A stretch of 64,000 bases of DNA from Halovivax gelatinilyticus (GTDB lineage Archaea > Halobacteriota > Halobacteria > Halobacteriales > Natrialbaceae): positions 1,129,992-1,193,991 of the forward strand of contig NZ_CP101322.1 of the NCBI RefSeq assembly GCF_024300625.1, in the 5' to 3' direction. The first letter of the stretch is position 1. Every line of letters starts with the position of its first letter. The notes under the pieces are model-generated. The model saw only the letters and a list, made by a program, of their open reading frames with translations, was not told where the DNA came from and made no database searches. Below, in pieces: positions 1 to 8,433 of the stretch. The position numbers and the translations under genes were made by a program.

Positions 1-3000
1 ACCACCGGCCCCACCGCGGTCTTCGAGGAGTTCGTCCCGGTCGCCGTCGTCGACGACGGCACCTGGGGCGACGACGTCGTCGACCGACTCGAAGCACAGC
101 TAGACGCGAGCTACGACCTCTCGCTGCTCAGCGGCTCCGAGGCGGTCGACGCCGCGGAGAACGACGAGTACGAGGCCTACGTGGTGCAAGATATCGACGA
201 GACGCACGTCGCCGACTTCGCGACCCAGACCGACAGCCCGAGCACGGGCGTCGTCTGGCTCGACAACTGGGGCAGTTCGAGCAACGCGATTCCGGCCAAA
301 TCGAACGTCTTAGAGAATCCGGAGTCGACGTCCCAGAGCTTCACCAGTCCGAACCCCGACGTCGAGATCCTCGCCGATCACCCCATCTTCGAGGGTATCG
401 GTGACGTGGGCGACACGGTGTCGATTCACAGCGCTACCTTCGCCGACCACTCGTGGTTCGACGGCTACGACGGCGAGATCGTCGGCTACATCCAGGCCGG
501 CGGCGTCGACGACGGCGACGGCATCGGCGTCGACGAGGAGAAGCGAACCGCGCTCCTCTCGTCGTTCGGTTCGAGCAGCTTCGTCGATTCGGGTGACTTC
601 TCGACCGAGGCCGACGTGGCGCTCGCGAACGCGCTGGCCTGGTCAGCCATCCAGCCGGCGGCCGACCTCGTCGCCGAACAGCCGGTTCACGCCGAACCCG
701 GCGAGCGCTTCGGCGCGACGTTCAACATGGACGACGTCGAGTCCGTCCAGGTCAGCCTCGCCGACGAGAGCACGGTGGATCAGGACGACCTCGACCTCTA
801 CCTCGACGACGAGGCCAACGACTGGGACGAGTGGCGAACGTACGAGCCGCCGACCAGCGAGGACGCGTACGCGGTCGAAGTGGATCCGTCGGCTGACGCC
901 GTCGGGTCCGTCGTCCTCGAGACGACCGTCGTCTCCGCCGACGGCGACGAGGTGACGATCACGACCGGACCGACCGCCGTCTTCGAGGCGCCGCTCACGG
1001 TGCCCGAGGACGTCGAGACGATCCAGGAAGCGATCGACCTCGCCCCCGACGGCACGGAGATCGTCGTCCAGGCGGGGACCTACGAGGAGAGCGTCTCCAT
1101 CGCGGACACCGAGGGGCTCACGATCACCGGTGAAGACGGCGCGACCGTCGTCTCCGACGACACCGCCGTCACCATCGCCGCGAACGAAACCACCCTCGCC
1201 GGCCTCGGCGCCGAAGGCGTCGCCGTCGAGGACACGCGAAACGTCACCGTGAGCGACGTCGACGCGACGAACGCCGACACCGGCGTCTCCGTCACCGACA
1301 GCACGAACGTCGACGTGACGGGCGTCGAGACGGCAGACGTCGACACCGGCATCAACGTCGCGGACGCCGAATCCGTCGACGTCTCCGCCAACGCGGTCAG
1401 CGCGACCGGTGACGGCATCGCCGTCTCGGACGCGGCCGACGTGGCGATCGCGGACAACACCGTCTCCGACGCCGCGACGGCCGTCGCCGTCTCCGGCGGG
1501 ACGGTCGACGCGAGCGCGAACGACCTCGCCGAGACCGGAACCGGAATCGCCGTCGCGGACGGCGCGACCGCCACGGTCACGGACAACGAGGTAACGGACA
1601 GCGGAGTCGGACTCGCGATCGACGGCGCGTGGACCACGGTCGACGCCACGATGAACGCCATCGCGGCCGACACCGGCGTCCACGCGAGCGACATCTCGAG
1701 CGACGCCATCACCGTCGAGTTCAACGACCTGGAAGCGTCGGAGACGGCGCTCGCCCAGGAGGGTGGAAACGCTCTCGACGCGCGACTGAACTGGTTCGGC
1801 GACCGCGGACCGGAGAGCGGCGTCAGCGGTGACGTCGTCTACCAGCCGTTCCTGACCGACGAACCCGACGAGGTCGATCGGAACGAGACGATCGAGATCG
1901 CGATCGACTTCGACCTCGAGGCCGGCGAGATGTACACGATCGGCGTGCCGGGAACGACCCAGCAGTCGATCAACGACGCATTCGGCGACCTCGACGGCTC
2001 GGTCTACGGCTACGACTCGGACGACAACGAGTGGGTCACGCTGCGAAAGAACGACGAGATGAGCTCGCTGACGGCGATGGTGATCGTCCCGGACGAGGAC
2101 AGTCACGCGGTGCTCGACTTCCAGTCCGGCGGCGACCACGTCGTCCCGGGCTCCCAGCAGCTCCACCAGGGCTGGAACCTGGTGAGCGCCACGGCGTACA
2201 CCGAGTACGACGACGCATTCGGCGCCACGAACGCGCCCGATAGCGTCCTCGAAGCGTACGAACACCCCGAGGGCCACCTCGGCGAAGACGTCGCCCACCT
2301 GGGCGGCGAGTACGACATCGGCGGCGACGTGAATCCGTTCGGCGGCTACTGGGTCCACGTCGAGAGCGCCGACGACGAGTACGAGTACGGCGTCGAACTC
2401 CACGTCGACCCGACGCCCGCCGACCTCTACGAGGGACTCGGGCTGATGGACGACGACGATGACGAGAACGACGAGCCGGAACTACCCGACGAGATCGACG
2501 TCGCGGTCGTCGACGAGACGGACTACTTCGACGGCGAAATCGAATCCGTCCTCGACGAGCGACTCGACAGCACCTACGCCGTCGACACGCTCGAAGCGGA
2601 CGACCTGCTAGACGCGATGGACGACTACGACGTCTTCGTCGTCCAGCGAATCGGCAGCGACTCGCTGGCCGAGGACTTCTACGACGCGCTCGGTCCCGAC
2701 CAGGCGACGGTCCACATGGATTCGTACCAGGGCGGCACTGCCGAGGCGTACGCGGACGGCGTCTACCGTCTGCACACCGTCAACGACGATCCCGCAGAGC
2801 GCGACGCGGATGCGACGGCGACCGACGGCGAGCCGGTCACGATCGACATCCACCAGGATCACCCAATCTTCGACGGCATCGGCAGTGCCGGTGACACCGT
2901 CGAGGTCTACACCGGAACGACCACCTGGGGCGCCTGGTTCGACGACTACAGCGGACAGATTCTCGCCGACGGCGACTGGAGTGCGGGAACGCCGGGTGAA

Positions 3001-3225
3001 CACGAAGGCGGCGCCGTCGCCGTGAACGAGGCCGAAAACCAGGTTCTCAACACGGCGAGCGCCCGCGACTTCTTCACCAACGAGGCGGACTTTACCGACG
3101 AGGGCAACCAGCTGCTGGCCAACTCCGTCGAGCACGCCGCCACGCTCGCGTTCAACGTCGCCGCGACCGAAGAGAGCGAGATCACCGCCAGCGCGGCCGC
3201 ACCGGCCGGCGCGATCGTCGGCTAA
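1..3225 (+). CDS. large surface/secreted protein with parallel beta-helix core (5' end outside window)
   Basis: The reading frame is open from base 1, so the true start and any signal peptide lie upstream; 1,074 residues are visible. Residues about 14-220 and 831-1055 are two diverged copies of one domain, each starting with a VAVVD-like strand and sharing the phrase DHPIF-GIG--GDTV. Between them lies a right-handed beta-helix of the NosD/PbH1 kind (about 335-617), opening with PEDVETIQEAID and repeating D-G-V-T-like rungs, followed by a GWNLVS-containing module (about 640-800). The protein is extremely acidic. A role as an extracellular glycan- or surface-binding protein is inference. No C-terminal sorting signal is visible; the next gene carries one. 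Confidence 0.85.
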   Translation, partial: TTGPTAVFEEFVPVAVVDDGTWGDDVVDRLEAQLDASYDLSLLSGSEAVDAAENDEYEAYVVQDIDETHVADFATQTDSPSTGVVWLDNWGSSSNAIPAKSNVLENPESTSQSFTSPNPDVEILADHPIFEGIGDVGDTVSIHSATFADHSWFDGYDGEIVGYIQAGGVDDGDGIGVDEEKRTALLSSFGSSSFVDSGDFSTEADVALANALAWSAIQPAADLVAEQPVHAEPGERFGATFNMDDVESVQVSLADESTVDQDDLDLYLDDEANDWDEWRTYEPPTSEDAYAVEVDPSADAVGSVVLETTVVSADGDEVTITTGPTAVFEAPLTVPEDVETIQEAIDLAPDGTEIVVQAGTYEESVSIADTEGLTITGEDGATVVSDDTAVTIAANETTLAGLGAEGVAVEDTRNVTVSDVDATNADTGVSVTDSTNVDVTGVETADVDTGINVADAESVDVSANAVSATGDGIAVSDAADVAIADNTVSDAATAVAVSGGTVDASANDLAETGTGIAVADGATATVTDNEVTDSGVGLAIDGAWTTVDATMNAIAADTGVHASDISSDAITVEFNDLEASETALAQEGGNALDARLNWFGDRGPESGVSGDVVYQPFLTDEPDEVDRNETIEIAIDFDLEAGEMYTIGVPGTTQQSINDAFGDLDGSVYGYDSDDNEWVTLRKNDEMSSLTAMVIVPDEDSHAVLDFQSGGDHVVPGSQQLHQGWNLVSATAYTEYDDAFGATNAPDSVLEAYEHPEGHLGEDVAHLGGEYDIGGDVNPFGGYWVHVESADDEYEYGVELHVDPTPADLYEGLGLMDDDDDENDEPELPDEIDVAVVDETDYFDGEIESVLDERLDSTYAVDTLEADDLLDAMDDYDVFVVQRIGSDSLAEDFYDALGPDQATVHMDSYQGGTAEAYADGVYRLHTVNDDPAERDADATATDGEPVTIDIHQDHPIFDGIGSAGDTVEVYTGTTTWGAWFDDYSGQILADGDWSAGTPGEHEGGAVAVNEAENQVLNTASARDFFTNEADFTDEGNQLLANSVEHAATLAFNVAATEESEITASAAAPAGAIVG

Positions 3226-3245
3226 CCGCACCGATCACCGACCAC

Positions 3246-3254
3246 ATTTATTTA
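3246..3254 (+). promoter_or_regulatory. TATA-like promoter for the anchored secreted protein
   Basis: ATTTATTTA lies about 16-24 bases before the ATG at 3270. The spacing suggests a nearly leaderless transcript. It means this gene can be transcribed separately from the surface-protein gene just upstream. Confidence 0.45.
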
Positions 3255-3269
3255 CACAACACCGAATCA

Positions 3270-3935
3270 ATGAGCGTGAAAACACCGATACAGACCGTCG
3301 CCGTGGTAGTGATCGTCGCGCTGGTCGCGACGAGCGTCGCGGGCGTCGCGCCCGTCGCCGCAGACGACGACGATCCGCCACCGCCGCCCCACGCCTTCTA
3401 CGGCGAGGTGTATCTCGACGGCGAGCCCGCCCCGGCCGGCACGGAGATCGTCGCGAAAATCGACGGCGAGGAGCGCGGCTCGATCGTCGTCGAGGAGGAC
3501 GGCGCCTACGGTGGGCCGACCGTCGGCGACGCCAAGCTCACCGTCTCCGGAGAGAGCGGAGCGGAAATCACCTTCCACGTCGACGGCGTGGAAGCCGAGC
3601 AGACGGCGACGTGGGAGTCCGGGACGAACACCGAGTTGCACCTCGTCGCCGGCGACGAGCCGGCGGGCGGTCTGCCGCCCGCGCCGGACGACGATGACGA
3701 CGCTGGTGACGCGGACGGGACCGACGAACCGGACGACGGCGCGGACGACGACACCGGCGAGAGCGACTCGAACGGCGGCGGTACGGACGGCGACGACGCG
3801 GGCGACGACTCGACGGATCAGCACGACGACGGTGGAGACGACGCAGCCGACGACTCGGCGATGACCGGCTTCGGCGTGGTCGTCGCGTTGGTCGGGCTGC
3901 TCTCGATCGCCACCTTCGTCGCCCGCCGGCGCTAA
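3270..3935 (+). CDS. secreted acidic protein with C-terminal archaeosortase-type anchor
   Basis: Residues 1-32 form a Sec signal peptide ending near VAA-DDD. Residues about 40-130 resemble the carboxypeptidase-regulatory-like beta domain common in haloarchaeal secreted proteins (GEVYLDGEPAPAGTEIVAKI). A long Asp/Gly/Thr-rich spacer follows, typically O-glycosylated and cell-wall spanning in this class. The last 24 residues are a membrane helix ending in ARRR, the PGF-CTERM arrangement, but the tripeptide reads TGF instead of PGF. It lies 44 bp after the large surface protein and probably acts with it at the cell surface. Function beyond surface display is unknown. Confidence 0.8.
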   Translation: MSVKTPIQTVAVVVIVALVATSVAGVAPVAADDDDPPPPPHAFYGEVYLDGEPAPAGTEIVAKIDGEERGSIVVEEDGAYGGPTVGDAKLTVSGESGAEITFHVDGVEAEQTATWESGTNTELHLVAGDEPAGGLPPAPDDDDDAGDADGTDEPDDGADDDTGESDSNGGGTDGDDAGDDSTDQHDDGGDDAADDSAMTGFGVVVALVGLLSIATFVARRR

Positions 3936-3937
3936 CC

Positions 3938-3969
3938 CTCCCCGAGGGGAGTCGTCGACTCGGTTTTTT
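3938..3969 (+). terminator. hairpin plus T-run terminator
   Basis: CTCCC and GGGAG arms around a CGAG loop start 3 bases after the stop codon, and a T6 run follows at 3964-3969. This is a typical archaeal end-of-transcription signal and closes the surface-protein pair. Confidence 0.6.
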
Positions 3970-4060
3970 GCAGATCGAAATCGCCACTGACGGTGTCGGA
4001 GACGGAATCCAGTCGAGTGAGTGCAAGTGCGACGCACCGTTCACTGGTGTCGCGTAAACC

Positions 4061-4180
4061 GTCCTGACGGAGTTTGACGCGAGCGAATGCGAGCGTAGCG
4101 CACGTCAGGTCGTGACTCTCGAAGCGAGGGCTGAACGAAGAAGCCCTCGCGAGAATATGAACGTCCGACGAGATTTGAAC
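4061..4180 (-). repeat. diverged tRNA-Arg-associated repeat, distal copy
   Basis: About 120 bp match 4310-4433 closely: both start GTCCTGACGGAGT, contain GCGAGCGAATGCGAGCGTA and AGCGAGGGCTGAACGAAG, and end in GAGATTTGAAC, which is the T-arm of the neighbouring tRNA-Arg seen from the plus strand. This copy therefore carries a piece of the tRNA 3' half detached from a functional gene. It looks like a remnant of repeated recombination at the tRNA 3' end. Confidence 0.7.
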
Positions 4181-4309
4181 AGGTGAGAGACGGTTGTGCT
4201 CGCTCACTTCGTTCGCTGCGCGCACTGCGACTCTCGTGTTCAAATCTCCGTATGCGAGTTTTCTGAACACAGACTCCTCGCTACGCTCGTCGCGTTGTGT
4301 TCTGAAAAC

Positions 4310-4433
4310 GTCCTGACGGAGTCTTACGCGAGCGAATGCGAGCGTAAGGCACGTCAGGACGTGACTCTCGAAGCGAGGGCTGAACGAAGTGAAGCCTTCG
4401 CGAGAATATGAACGTCCTGACGGAGATTTGAAC
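4310..4433 (-). repeat. diverged tRNA-Arg-associated repeat, proximal copy
   Basis: Proximal copy of the repeat at 4061-4180, running into the real tRNA-Arg gene. Between the two copies lies a third, inverted T-arm piece (GTTCAAATCTCCG at 4238-4250) and an imperfect inverted repeat around 4258-4309. I see no protein-coding gene in 3970-4412. Confidence 0.7.
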
Positions 4434-4485
4434 TCCGGTCCCTGGCTCCGCAAGCCAAGAGGATAGTCCACTACCCTACCAGGAC
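4413..4485 (-). tRNA. tRNA-Arg (anticodon GCG)
   Basis: Read on the minus strand the 73 bases fold as a tRNA. The acceptor arm is GUCCUGG against UCAGGAC with discriminator G. The anticodon stem UUGGC/GCCAG holds loop UUGCGGA, giving anticodon GCG (Arg, CGC/CGU codons). The T arm is CGGAG-UUCAAAU-CUCCG. There is no intron and no encoded CCA. Repeats downstream of its 3' end contain copies of the T arm. Confidence 0.93.
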
Positions 4486-4640
4486 TCGAATAGACTTATC
4501 TCCGGTTCGGTTAAAGCCCTTTCGAAACGAGCTCTCGCCGTCGAAGAATGTGCGAGACGGAACCACGATCGGGGTCGCACTCACCCGCGTAGATTATATA
4601 AATTCAGTAACTATAATAGCTATTTCACCCTCGGAAAGAC

Positions 4641-4650
4641 ACTTTATAAT
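4641..4650 (+). promoter_or_regulatory. TATA-like promoter of lipoprotein gene
   Basis: ACTTTATAAT is 20-29 bases before the ATG at 4670, matching a leaderless haloarchaeal transcript. A second AT-rich stretch (AGATTATATAAATT) lies at 4591-4604. The position supports the start at 4670 over the longer upstream frame. Confidence 0.5.
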
Positions 4651-4669
4651 AGGCCGCCTATCTCGTGGT

Positions 4670-5158
4670 ATGCGACGACGAACCCTGCTGGCCGGAATCG
4701 GAAGTACCGCCGCGATCACCACCGTTGCCGGCTGTCTCGGCGACGATGACGACGGCGACGACCCCGGCGAGGACGGCTCGACCGGATCGGGGTCGGCCTC
4801 GCCGTCGATCGAGACGGTAGCCCAGTCAGAACTCGAGCGGTCGAAAGACGACGAACGAAACATCGAGAGCATCGCAACGATCTCGGGCGACGTCGAGTCG
4901 GTCGAGATCGCGGGCTCGCTCGAGGCGCCGACGCCGTGTTACGAGGCCGTCATCACCGACGTGACGGTCGAAGACGAGACGCTCACCGTCTACGTCGAAC
5001 TCGAAGAGACGGACGACGAGATGTGCACTCAGCAGATCGCCGAGATCGAGTACGAGGCGACGATCGTCGTCGAGAGCGGCGAGCCGACCCACGTCGTCGT
5101 GATCCACACCGACCGCGTCGGCGAGGTGACGGCGGCCGACGAACCGCTAGACGAATAG
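4670..5158 (+). CDS. TAT-exported lipoprotein, function unknown
   Basis: The start at 4670 puts the twin-arginine signal MRRRTLLAG at the N-terminus and the lipobox AGC at residues 20-22, so the mature protein should be lipid-anchored outside the cell. A short acidic Asp/Gly/Ser linker is followed by a 110-residue beta-rich domain with two cysteines (PTPCYEA and DEMCTQQ) that could form a disulfide. I do not recognise the domain. Small lipoproteins of this layout are common in haloarchaea; the one at 8434-8871 has the same pattern of two or three cysteines. Confidence 0.8.
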   Translation: MRRRTLLAGIGSTAAITTVAGCLGDDDDGDDPGEDGSTGSGSASPSIETVAQSELERSKDDERNIESIATISGDVESVEIAGSLEAPTPCYEAVITDVTVEDETLTVYVELEETDDEMCTQQIAEIEYEATIVVESGEPTHVVVIHTDRVGEVTAADEPLDE

Positions 5159-5324
5159 CCGGTTCGGATCGTCGACTGTCGAGTCACACCGTGGACCGAG
5201 CAACGTTCGCACGGACGAGCCCTCCCACTGGCGACAGCCAACCCCGCCTCCGGGTGCGAACGCTCGATCGCCAGACGCCGATTTGGCAATACTTATGCGC
5301 GGTTGCTGCCTGTTCGGCCATAGC

Positions 5325-6773
5325 ATGAGTGAGATCGAGGCGATCTACGAAGACCTCGAGGCGGACGTCTCTCTCGAGGAGTTTCGCGAGGCCGTCGCGG
5401 CGAAAGTCGAGCAGATGGGCGGGCTCGCGGACGAGGAGACCGCGGCGATGCTCATCGCCCACGAGGTCGGCGAGCGGGAGGTGAACGGCATCGCGGACAT
5501 CGAGCCGGGGATGGAGGAGGTGAAGTTCGTCGCGAAGGTGATGAGCGTCGGCGAGGTTCGGACGTTCGAACGCGAGGGCGAAGACGAGGACGGCCGGGTC
5601 GTCAACGTCGACGTCGCCGACGAGACCGGCGGCGTTCGGATCACCTTCTGGGACGAGCGCGCCGAAGCCGCCGTCGAGGAGCTGTCGGAGGGGCAGGTGC
5701 TTCGGATCAAGGGCCGGCCGAAGGACGGCTTCAGCGGCGTCGAGGTCAACGTCGACGAGGCCCAGCCCGACGACGAGACCGAGATCGAGGTGACCCTCGC
5801 GGACACCTACGCCGTCTCCGACCTCTCGCTCGGACTGTCGGACGTGACCCTCGTCGGGAAAGTCCTCGAGACCGACTCGGTCCGGACGTTCGACCGCGAC
5901 GACGGCTCCGAGGGGAAGGTCTCGAACCTCACGCTCGGCGACGAGACCGGGCGCGTCCGCGTGACCCTCTGGGACGAGCGAGCCGACCTGGCGACCGAGA
6001 TCGACGACGGCGAGACGGTCGAGGTCGTCGACGGCTACGTCCGCGAGCGCGACGGCTCGCTCGAACTCCACGTCGGCAACAAGGGAACCGTCGAGGTCGT
6101 CGACGAGGACGTCACCTACGTCCCCGACGCCACGCCGATCGAGGAACTCGAGATCGACCAGACGGTCGACATCAAAGGCGTCGTCCGCTCGGCCGACCCC
6201 GTCCGGACGTTCGACAGAGACGACGGCTCGGAGGGGCAGGTCAGAAACATCCGCGTACAGGACGCGACGGGCGACATTCGCGTCGCGCTCTGGGGCGAGA
6301 AGGCGGACGTCGACGTCGGTCCGGGCGACGAGGTGGCGCTCGCCGACGTCGAGATCCAGGACGGGTGGCAGGACGACCTCGAAGCCTCGGCCGGCTGGCG
6401 CTCGACCATCTCGGTACTTAGTTCGGCCGAGACGGGTGGCGACGAGGCGTCGGCCGACTCGCCCGGCCTCTCGTCGTTTGCCGGCGACGGAGACGACGGG
6501 GCGGGTGGGGCGACCGACAGCGAGACGGTGGCCGAAGAGACCGGAGACGACGCGCCGGCCGAGACGACGACCGATCCCGTCCCGGACGGACCGGACGAGG
6601 GCGAAGAAATCGAGTTCACCGGCGTCGTCGTCCAGGCCGGCGATCCGATCATCCTGGACGACGGCGAGACGACGATGCGTGTCGACGCCGGCGCTGACGT
6701 CGGTCTCGGCGAGGAAGTGACCGCCCGCGGCGTCGTCCGGGACGGGGCGCTCGACGCGGACGAGCTGTTCTGA
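5325..6773 (+). CDS. rpa2: replication protein A (ssDNA-binding, multi-OB-fold)
   Basis: This is a single-stranded DNA binding protein for replication and repair. The start at MSEIEAIYEDLE removes a spurious upstream extension. A short N-terminal helical part is followed by three OB folds (residues about 60-150, 165-255, 270-365). Each has the motif VRTF-R--G--G-V-N and then RV-LWDE/GE. An acidic linker leads to a C-terminal mini-OB domain (about 425-482). Length and lack of a partner RPAP gene match the stand-alone haloarchaeal RPA; the symbol is by analogy to that paralogue. The histone and deacetylase genes follow on the same strand, as known from Haloferax. Confidence 0.9.
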   Translation: MSEIEAIYEDLEADVSLEEFREAVAAKVEQMGGLADEETAAMLIAHEVGEREVNGIADIEPGMEEVKFVAKVMSVGEVRTFEREGEDEDGRVVNVDVADETGGVRITFWDERAEAAVEELSEGQVLRIKGRPKDGFSGVEVNVDEAQPDDETEIEVTLADTYAVSDLSLGLSDVTLVGKVLETDSVRTFDRDDGSEGKVSNLTLGDETGRVRVTLWDERADLATEIDDGETVEVVDGYVRERDGSLELHVGNKGTVEVVDEDVTYVPDATPIEELEIDQTVDIKGVVRSADPVRTFDRDDGSEGQVRNIRVQDATGDIRVALWGEKADVDVGPGDEVALADVEIQDGWQDDLEASAGWRSTISVLSSAETGGDEASADSPGLSSFAGDGDDGAGGATDSETVAEETGDDAPAETTTDPVPDGPDEGEEIEFTGVVVQAGDPIILDDGETTMRVDAGADVGLGEEVTARGVVRDGALDADELF

Positions 6774-6883
6774 GGATCGTCGCGATCGGATCGGACGTTC
6801 TGTCGTTCGGCCCGAACCCCCTCGTCGGCGGATCTGTCGCCCCGACGGAAAGGATTAAGGGCGTCACCCGCCGCTATCCGCGT

Positions 6884-7315
6884 ATGAACGTCGAGCTGCC
6901 GTTCGCGCCCGTCGACACCGTCATCCGCCGGAACGCGGGCGAGCTTCGAGTCAGCGCCGACGCCGCCGAAGAGCTGGCCCGTCGCATTCAGGACCACGGC
7001 GCGACGCTGGCCACGCACGCGGCCGGCCGAGCGGAAGAAGACGGTCGAAAGACGCTGATGGCCGAGGATTTCGACGTCGAGACGGTGATCGACGCCGACG
7101 ATCTCACGCTCCCGATCGCCCCGGTCGACCGGATCGCCAGACTGGAGATAGACGATCGGTACCGGGTTTCGATGGACGCCCGGATCGCGCTGGCGGACAT
7201 TCTGGAAGACTACGCCGACAACGTCGCCCACGGGGCGGCCATCCTCGCCCGACACGCCGATCGGCGGACGATCATCGACGACGACGTCGAAACCTACTTC
7301 GCCCTCTTCGAGTGA
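6884..7315 (+). CDS. hstA: archaeal histone, fused double histone fold
   Basis: Two histone folds lie in tandem in one 143-residue chain (about 1-70 and 75-143), each opening with a LP-APVD--IR/ARL motif, so one polypeptide makes a pseudodimer. This is the usual haloarchaeal form. It lacks tails. The only lysine is K56 in the GRKTL DNA-binding loop of fold 1; the matching loop of fold 2 reads DRRTI. It lies 110 bp after rpa2 and only 4 bp before the deacetylase gene, so histone and deacetylase are probably co-transcribed. Confidence 0.93.
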   Translation: MNVELPFAPVDTVIRRNAGELRVSADAAEELARRIQDHGATLATHAAGRAEEDGRKTLMAEDFDVETVIDADDLTLPIAPVDRIARLEIDDRYRVSMDARIALADILEDYADNVAHGAAILARHADRRTIIDDDVETYFALFE

Positions 7316-7319
7316 TCCA

Positions 7320-8330
7320 ATGCGCTTCGGGTACAGCGAGGACTGTCTGCGACACGACCCCGGCTCCCGCCACCCGGAGCGACCGGACCGCCTGGAAGCG
7401 ATTCGTGCCCGGTTGAAGACGGCCCACGGCGTCGAGTACGTCGAGGCCGACCCCGCGACGGTCGGGGCGATCGAGGCCGTCCACGATCCGGCGTACGTCG
7501 AGGAGTTTCGCGAGTTCTGCGCCGACGGCGGCGGCAACTGGGACCCGGATACGACGGCCGTCGAGGAAACCTGGGACGCGACCCTTCGTAGCGCTGGGTT
7601 GGCCTGCTGGGCCGCCTCGGAGGCGATCGCGGGTGCCGACGGCCGGCAAACGCCGTTCGCGATCGGCCGACCGCCGGGTCACCACGCCGTTCCCGACGAC
7701 GCGATGGGGTTTTGCTTCGTCAACAACGTCGCCGTCGCCGCCCAGTGTGCGATCGACGACGAGGGGGCAGACCGGGTGGCCATCGTAGACTGGGACGTCC
7801 ACCACGGTAACGGCACGCAGGACATCTTCTACGACCGCGGAGACGTCTTCGTCGCCTCGATCCACGAGGAGGGGCTCTATCCCGGCACCGGGGCGATCGA
7901 CGAGACGGGCGAGGGAGACGGGGCCGGGACGACGATGAACGTCCCCGTGCCAGCCTCGGCCGAAGACGGCGCGTATCTCGCCGTCTTCGACGAGCTACTC
8001 GCACCCGCACTCGCGGATTTCGATCCCGGCCTGATCCTGGTGAGTGCGGGGTTCGACGCCCACCGCCACGACCCGATTTCGCGGGTTCGACTCACCACCG
8101 AGGCGTACGCGCTGATGGCCGACCGCGCCCGGTCGATCGCCGAGGCGACGGGTGCCGGGCTGGGATTCGTCCTCGAGGGCGGCTACAGCCTGGAGGTGCT
8201 CGCCGACAGCGTCGCCGCGGTCCACGAGACGTTCGACGGCCGCGAGCCGATCGAGCCCGACGACGGGCTCGACGAGCGAGTCGAAAAACGCCTCGACAGG
8301 GTGGCAGACGCTCACGACGTCGAACGGTGA
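7320..8330 (+). CDS. histone deacetylase/AcuC-type Zn2+-dependent deacetylase
   Basis: The protein belongs to the arginase-deacetylase fold family. Visible motifs are the substrate-pocket PPGHHA at about 118-123, GFCFVNNVA, the zinc-binding D-W-D-V-H-H-G-N-GT (Asp and His ligands at about 158-161), SAGFDAH (second Asp ligand) and the LEGGYS turn. All catalytic residues appear intact. Length of 336 is normal. The start codon is 4 bp after the histone stop. Candidate substrates are acetyl-lysines on histone or other proteins, or small acetylated amines as in AcuC/polyamine deacetylases. Confidence 0.92.
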   Translation: MRFGYSEDCLRHDPGSRHPERPDRLEAIRARLKTAHGVEYVEADPATVGAIEAVHDPAYVEEFREFCADGGGNWDPDTTAVEETWDATLRSAGLACWAASEAIAGADGRQTPFAIGRPPGHHAVPDDAMGFCFVNNVAVAAQCAIDDEGADRVAIVDWDVHHGNGTQDIFYDRGDVFVASIHEEGLYPGTGAIDETGEGDGAGTTMNVPVPASAEDGAYLAVFDELLAPALADFDPGLILVSAGFDAHRHDPISRVRLTTEAYALMADRARSIAEATGAGLGFVLEGGYSLEVLADSVAAVHETFDGREPIEPDDGLDERVEKRLDRVADAHDVER

Positions 8331-8433
8331 CCGCCGAGAGACTCGAAATCGACGGATCGGATGCGAGCAATACGACCGTGATCGGTCGAGAAGCCGGTGA
8401 CGAACGCCTCGAGATGTGGTCAACAGTCGATGA

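Noticed and set aside
1080-1724. Repetitive beta-helix coding DNA considered as a possible CRISPR or tandem repeat array
   Set aside because: The periodicity is at the protein level with variable spacing; there are no identical direct repeats with unique spacers. No CRISPR array is seen in the window.
643-2403. 586-residue minus-strand frame opposite the surface protein
   Set aside because: Its Arg/Val/Asp-rich composition mirrors the GC3-biased plus-strand gene; the beta-helix motifs are clearly on the plus strand.
3932-4471. 179-residue minus-strand frame over the tRNA-Arg region
   Set aside because: It runs through a tRNA gene and the tRNA-associated repeats, and its internal repeats simply copy the DNA repeats.
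5184-6071. 295-residue minus-strand frame opposite rpa2
   Set aside because: Antisense shadow of three OB folds; no promoter and no family motif.
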